NCBI GenBank assembly: GCA_023101885.1
Contig: JALPQD010000294.1
Coordinates: 124,001-188,000 of the forward strand
DNA from: Typhlomys cinereus
Taxonomy: Eukaryota > Chordata > Mammalia > Rodentia > Platacanthomyidae
DNA: 64,000 bases
Reading direction: 5' to 3'
Part shown: piece after piece, positions 56,561-64,000 of the stretch
How the letters are laid out: the number at the start of each line of letters is the position of its first letter
Numbering within the stretch: position 1 is the first letter of the stretch
Made by a program: the position numbers and the translations under genes
The notes under the pieces: generated by a model
Databases searched by the model: none
What the model was told of the DNA's origin: nothing
What the model saw: only the letters and a program-made list of their open reading frames with translations

Positions 56561-57262
56561 CCCAACTGTAGACCCAGTCAGCTCAGGCATCCCATGAGCT
56601 TTAGACCCTCTGCTCTCAAGTCCCCCCTCCCAAGTTGGATAACACAGGCTTGGCAGAAAAAAATCTTCACCACAAAAAAGAGGTCCAAGAGTGACTTCTT
56701 GCTTCTGCTTCTGTATTCTCTGTCTCTGTCTCTCTCTCTTTCTCTGGGGTCTGTTTCTCCTATCCAAATTCTTCCTGGAGTCTCTTGTCTCTAGTTTCCA
56801 TCTTCACAAGTGTGCACATGTTTTTCTCCACTCCTCCCCCTCCTTCCCTCTATCATCTGTCTCCCCCTTCCCCACCCCCATCTCTTTGTCTGCCACCAGA
56901 ATTCCACCCTGGTGACAACAGGCAGCTAAAGTTGGGAAGCAGGTGTGTGTGTGTTAGGGGGATAGGGTGTCAGGTTGGTGACTGATGAGACCTTGTCCTC
57001 CCCGGCCCCTCCTCCCTCCCTCCATCTGACACAGATCTTTTATGGGATTCTCCGGTTCACGCACACCCCTACTTTCCAGCCAAGCCATGACCTTGACCTG
57101 TAGGTAAGCCAGAAAACAGGCTTCCTGAATCTCCCCCTAACCCCCACCACCCCATGCCTTTCAGAAGTTCTGTTCCTTGAAGTCTCCATCTCTGTGGGGG
57201 TTTTTTTCTGAGCATTTTTTTTCTAAGATATCAGCTGATATTTCCCCCCCCAGGAAACCTTA

Positions 57263-57296
57263 TTTATTTACTTACTTACTTACTTACTTATTTATC
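57263..57296. repeat. (TTAT)n/(TTAC)n tail of a SINE fragment
   Basis: Mixed TTAT and TTAC units precede a minus-strand SINE fragment (about 57300-57475) whose complement starts GTGGTCAGAAAGGTGGCTCA. In the TNNI3-TNNT1 gap. Confidence 0.75.
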
Positions 57297-57974
57297 TGAC
57301 AGAGGCGGGGGGGGGGGGAGAAGGTATATATGTACATGCATGCCATGATATACACCAGTGGAGGTAGAAGTCAGTTCTCCGCTTTCCACCATGTGGCTTT
57401 CTGGGGACCAAACTCGGATTGCCAGGTTTGGGAACAGATACCTTAACCACTGAGCCACCTTTCTGACCACTCTGAGATTTTCGAAATCTCTCTTTTATTC
57501 TCTCCCTCTCTCTTTCCTGCCTAGACTCTCTGTATGTTTCTTATTCTGTGTTGACTCTCCATGGTTCCTGTTTTGTTTGGGGGAGGAAGTTGGACAGGGT
57601 CTCAGCCTACACTAGCCTCAAATTCTATTTGTAGTTGAAAATGACCTTGAACTCCGGATTCTCCAGTCTCCCAGGCACAGAGTTGCAAGTGTGCAGCATC
57701 ACAACTGGTTTTCTCTGTGTTTCATCCCTGTACCTCTGGAGGACATCTCTATATGTCTGTCTGCAGCTCTGGCTCTGTCTGTCCATGCATTTTTCTTACT
57801 CCTGAATGTCTCTGTAGTTCTCTGCCTTTGGTCTTCTATTTGTCTCTTACAGGGTCTCCATCATCTACCTGTCTTGCTGTGAATATATTCACATCTACAT
57901 ATCCCCTTTCCCTCTGGACTTGTATGCCTGTGCCCTCTACAGAGGAGGCTGCCTCATGTTAGAATCCAGCTTGT

Positions 57975-58250
57975 GGGGCTGGGGGGATGGTTCGGTCAGT
58001 AAAGCGCTTGCTGTCACAAGTGTGAAGACCTGAGTTCAGATCCTCAGCACTATGTAAAAAGCCAGGCAGTGGTAGCATGTGCCTGGAGGCAGAGGATCCT
58101 GGAGCTCTTTGGTTAGTTAGTCCGGTTGAATCAACGAGCTTTAGGTTTTGTGAAAGACCTTGCCTCAGAAAAATAAGATGGAGAGTGACTGAAGAAGATA
58201 CCTTGTGTTGATCTTTAGCTTCTGCATGATGTGCGCACGCGCACACAAAA

Positions 58251-58296
<46 letters not shown>
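57975..58296 (+). repeat. B2/B4-like SINE with (CA)n tail
   Basis: Starts GTGGGGCTGGGGGGATGGTT and contains CTTGCTGTCACAAGTGTGAA and a B-box-like GAGTTCAGATCCTC. It ends in about 23 CA units (58251-58296). It lies just downstream of the TNNI3 poly(A) signal. Confidence 0.75.
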
Positions 58297-58297
<1 letters not shown>

Positions 58298-58405
58298 ACA
58301 CAGGCATGCGCGCACCCCAGCTTGCCTCTGATCCCCTGTATGGTTTCATGGGATATTAACACTCAGTTCCCGGGTAGCAAACACAGTCACTCCAGTTCAG
58401 AGAGA

Positions 58406-58411
58406 TTTATT
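58406..58411 (-). terminator. TNNI3: TNNI3 poly(A) signal AATAAA
   Basis: The minus strand reads GAAGAATAAATCTCTC about 66 bases after the TNNI3 stop. Confidence 0.9.
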
Positions 58412-58476
58412 CTTCAGGGCCTTGAGCAAGACCGAGGTTTTGAGCAAGTGAGCTGCAGGCTGCGGGGAGGGGGGGA

Positions 58477-62311
<3,835 letters not shown>

Positions 62312-62439
62312 GCTGAGACTGAAATCTGGATGTCCAAGAACAGAAGGGTCTAGTGTATGGTAAGGGAGAGGGTGTCCACAGTGACCTTGGAGGTCTCTAG
62401 ATGTCTGGTCCTCTCCGGGCTGCCCAAATCCTGCTGAGG

Positions 62440-62560
62440 ACACTGAGATAAGAGTGGAGGACAGAGACTAAATATACTGTTGGCTCCTCCCCTGCCTAGA
62501 ATGCGAGATAACAGAGCGTGTGAGGGGCGGAGCCAGCAGTGGTGCCCTTGGATCACACCT
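62440..62560 (-). promoter_or_regulatory. TNNI3: TNNI3 cardiac promoter
   Basis: An A/T-rich MEF2/TATA-like element reads GTATATTTAG on the minus strand (62477-62468). AGATAA, a GATA-factor site on the plus strand, occurs at 62446-62451 and 62506-62511. A GGGGCGG GC box is at 62524-62530. The arrangement resembles known cardiac troponin I promoters (A/T-rich element at the TATA position with flanking GATA sites). The start would be near 62445, leaving a 5' UTR of about 130 bases. Confidence 0.65.
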
Positions 62561-63906
62561 TCCATCTTGGTGGCAGATTCAGACCCCTCCTCCCTCTGAC
62601 AGTGGAGTTCTGGCCTTCTCTCTCAGACAAGAAAAATCTGGAAGCTTGGTTTCTCTTCCCTCAAAACTCAGTCCAGGCCCAAAGGTCTTCACTCCATCCC
62701 TTTTCTCCCACCCCAAGAAGGAGTCATAACCTTCCTCCCTTGACCCAGGGGTCCAAACCTTAGTCCTCCTCCCTCACACCCAAGAGTCCAGGCCCCAGCC
62801 TTCCTCCCTCAGACCAAGGGGTTCAAATCCAAGCCCTCTTCCCTCAGACCCAGGAGTCCAGACCTCGGCCCCCTCACTAATATACAGTCTTTATGAGGCC
62901 TAGACCTTCTTTCTTTTCCACCACCTTAGGGTCGGTGTCAGTGTCCTCACATGTTGTTGCCTACCCTGAAGGTTCAGGTGTGGGACTTCAGGCTTTCAGA
63001 CCATCGCACTGTAAGAATCTACCCCCTAAGCAGTTCATCCCTTTCCCAGCACTGGAGACAGACTGAGACAAGACACACAGAGAAGATCAGACTTGCTTTA
63101 CTTGAACCATTTGCAGGCAAGGAGGAATTATGTCCCTCTTCATAATCCATAGTCTGGAGAGAAGGGTGCAGAGGGGAGGGTCTGATATGAGAGCGTGAGA
63201 TCTCTTCCCTGGGGTTAGTCTCAAGTGGAATTTCTAATTTCCAGAGAATATGATTCTCTGGATAAAGGTGAGACTCTTAGAATACGAATTTGAAATTCTA
63301 GCTACACCTATAAGGGCTGAGTAATAACTTAGAGTTTAACCAAGCATTCTAGCAAGGGCTTTACAATTACAATGAATTAGCTTTAATCCTACTACCTGCA
63401 TTAGAAATTAGACATGGGATGCTTGGTGAGAGAGAATGGGGGGTCTGCTATGCCATGGTAACAGGGGAAGTCAGTTCTCTCCCTTCTACTTTGTGGGCTT
63501 CTGGGGATTGAACTCACTTTGGTTCTGAAAGCAGGCACTTTACCCAATTAATTCTCTCTCTAGTATAGTTTTCAAGAAGCATTCACCATGGAGCACCATA
63601 GAAGCAGTGGGTCCTCCTCAGGCCGATCCGCCAGCCTGTCCAGAGCTGTAACCAGCTCCTGGGGTAGGCCAGAACTTCAGAAAATGGATCCTGAGACTCT
63701 GGGTTGCTGGAGGAGTCCAGGAGTAGAGCCATAGCTTCCTAATGGGAGCAGGTTCATTACTTCTAGAGGAGAGGCCTGGTCAGCTGTGGGAGGACTCACT
63801 GCTTCCAGAGACAGGGTCTTGTGAGGGTGGGGAGGACCTATTAACCTCTAGAGACAGGATTTAGTCAGCCTAGGGAGGATTCATTGCTTTTAAAGGAGGG
63901 GCTTGA
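62560..63906. other. Gap between TNNI3 and the presumed DNAAF3 coding end
   Basis: Contains CCTCAGACCCAGGAGTCCAG-type repeated phrases (about 62735-62880), a candidate AGTAAA poly(A) variant at about 63093 on the minus strand (AAGTAAAGCAAGTCTG), a short B2-like fragment (about 63430-63565), and the inner units of the 42-bp repeat. No clear gene. Confidence 0.45.
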
Positions 63907-64000
63907 TCAGCCTGGGGAGGACTGATTACTTACTTCTAGAGATAGGACTTGGTCAACCTGGGAAGGACTCATTACTTCTAGAGACAGGACTTGGTTAACC
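63742..64000 (-). repeat. Six-copy 42-46-bp tandem repeat
   Basis: Minus-strand units follow GCTGACCAAGTCCTGTCTCT, then AGAAGTAATGAGTCCTCCCCAG, with period 42 to 46. Unit length variation (extra bases in the second unit) breaks a shared reading frame. Confidence 0.85.
63907..64000 (-). CDS. DNAAF3: Possible C-terminal end of DNAAF3 (partial)
   Basis: In human the next gene beyond TNNI3 is DNAAF3, a cytoplasmic dynein-arm assembly factor on the same strand, and its C-terminus has short Leu/Pro-rich repeats of about 14 residues. The minus strand from 63999 reads VNQVLSLEVMSPSQ, then VDQVLSLEVSNQSSPG, then TGA at 63909-63907. The 42-base (14-codon) unit fits such a tail, but the rest of the gene is outside the window and the similarity is loose. 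The real stop could be in another unit, or this could be 3' UTR. Confidence 0.35.
   Translation of the reverse strand, partial: VNQVLSLEVMSPSQVDQVLSLEVSNQSSPG

Overview
This is a mammalian nuclear DNA window with intron-rich genes, GT-AG splice sites, a CpG-island promoter and dense SINEs. The organism is probably a rodent of the mouse-related clade. The evidence is a B2-like tRNA-derived SINE family with AATAAA-containing tails, ID-like and B1-like fragments, and rodent-type troponin I residues. The young SINE consensus is not the murid B2 consensus, so I do not name a species.

Gene order matches human 19q13.42: EPS8L1 (+), PPP1R12C (-), TNNT1 (-), TNNI3 (-), then possibly the tail of DNAAF3 (-). 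EPS8L1 occupies 2732-13007 with 18 coding exons; its start codon is not in the window. PPP1R12C occupies 38233-16522 with 22 coding exons and a CpG-island promoter. TNNT1 (54240-42270, 13 coding exons, TATA promoter near 56400) and TNNI3 (62311-58477, 8 coding exons, GATA and A/T-rich promoter near 62470) are slow-skeletal troponin T and cardiac troponin I. EPS8L1 and PPP1R12C converge on a gap of about 3 kb. The other genes run head to tail on the minus strand.

The genes are not an operon. EPS8L1 is an actin and Rac adaptor, and PPP1R12C is a myosin-phosphatase targeting subunit. TNNT1 and TNNI3 are thin-filament regulators belonging to an ancient TnI-TnT gene pair.

Points needing a second look: a 1-base deletion that frameshifts TNNT1; a PPP1R12C exon whose best splice donor is out of frame; a 37-bp duplication of another PPP1R12C donor; a counterpart of the AAVS1 Rep-binding region in the PPP1R12C 5'UTR; a cluster of ZNF143/THAP11-like motifs upstream of PPP1R12C; a five-copy 53-bp tandem array of ID-like SINE heads; an unidentified retroposed transcript with a 13-bp target duplication; a U6 retropseudogene; and an ETS-motif minisatellite in the last TNNI3 intron. 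I found no prokaryote-style system, CRISPR array or functional tRNA gene.
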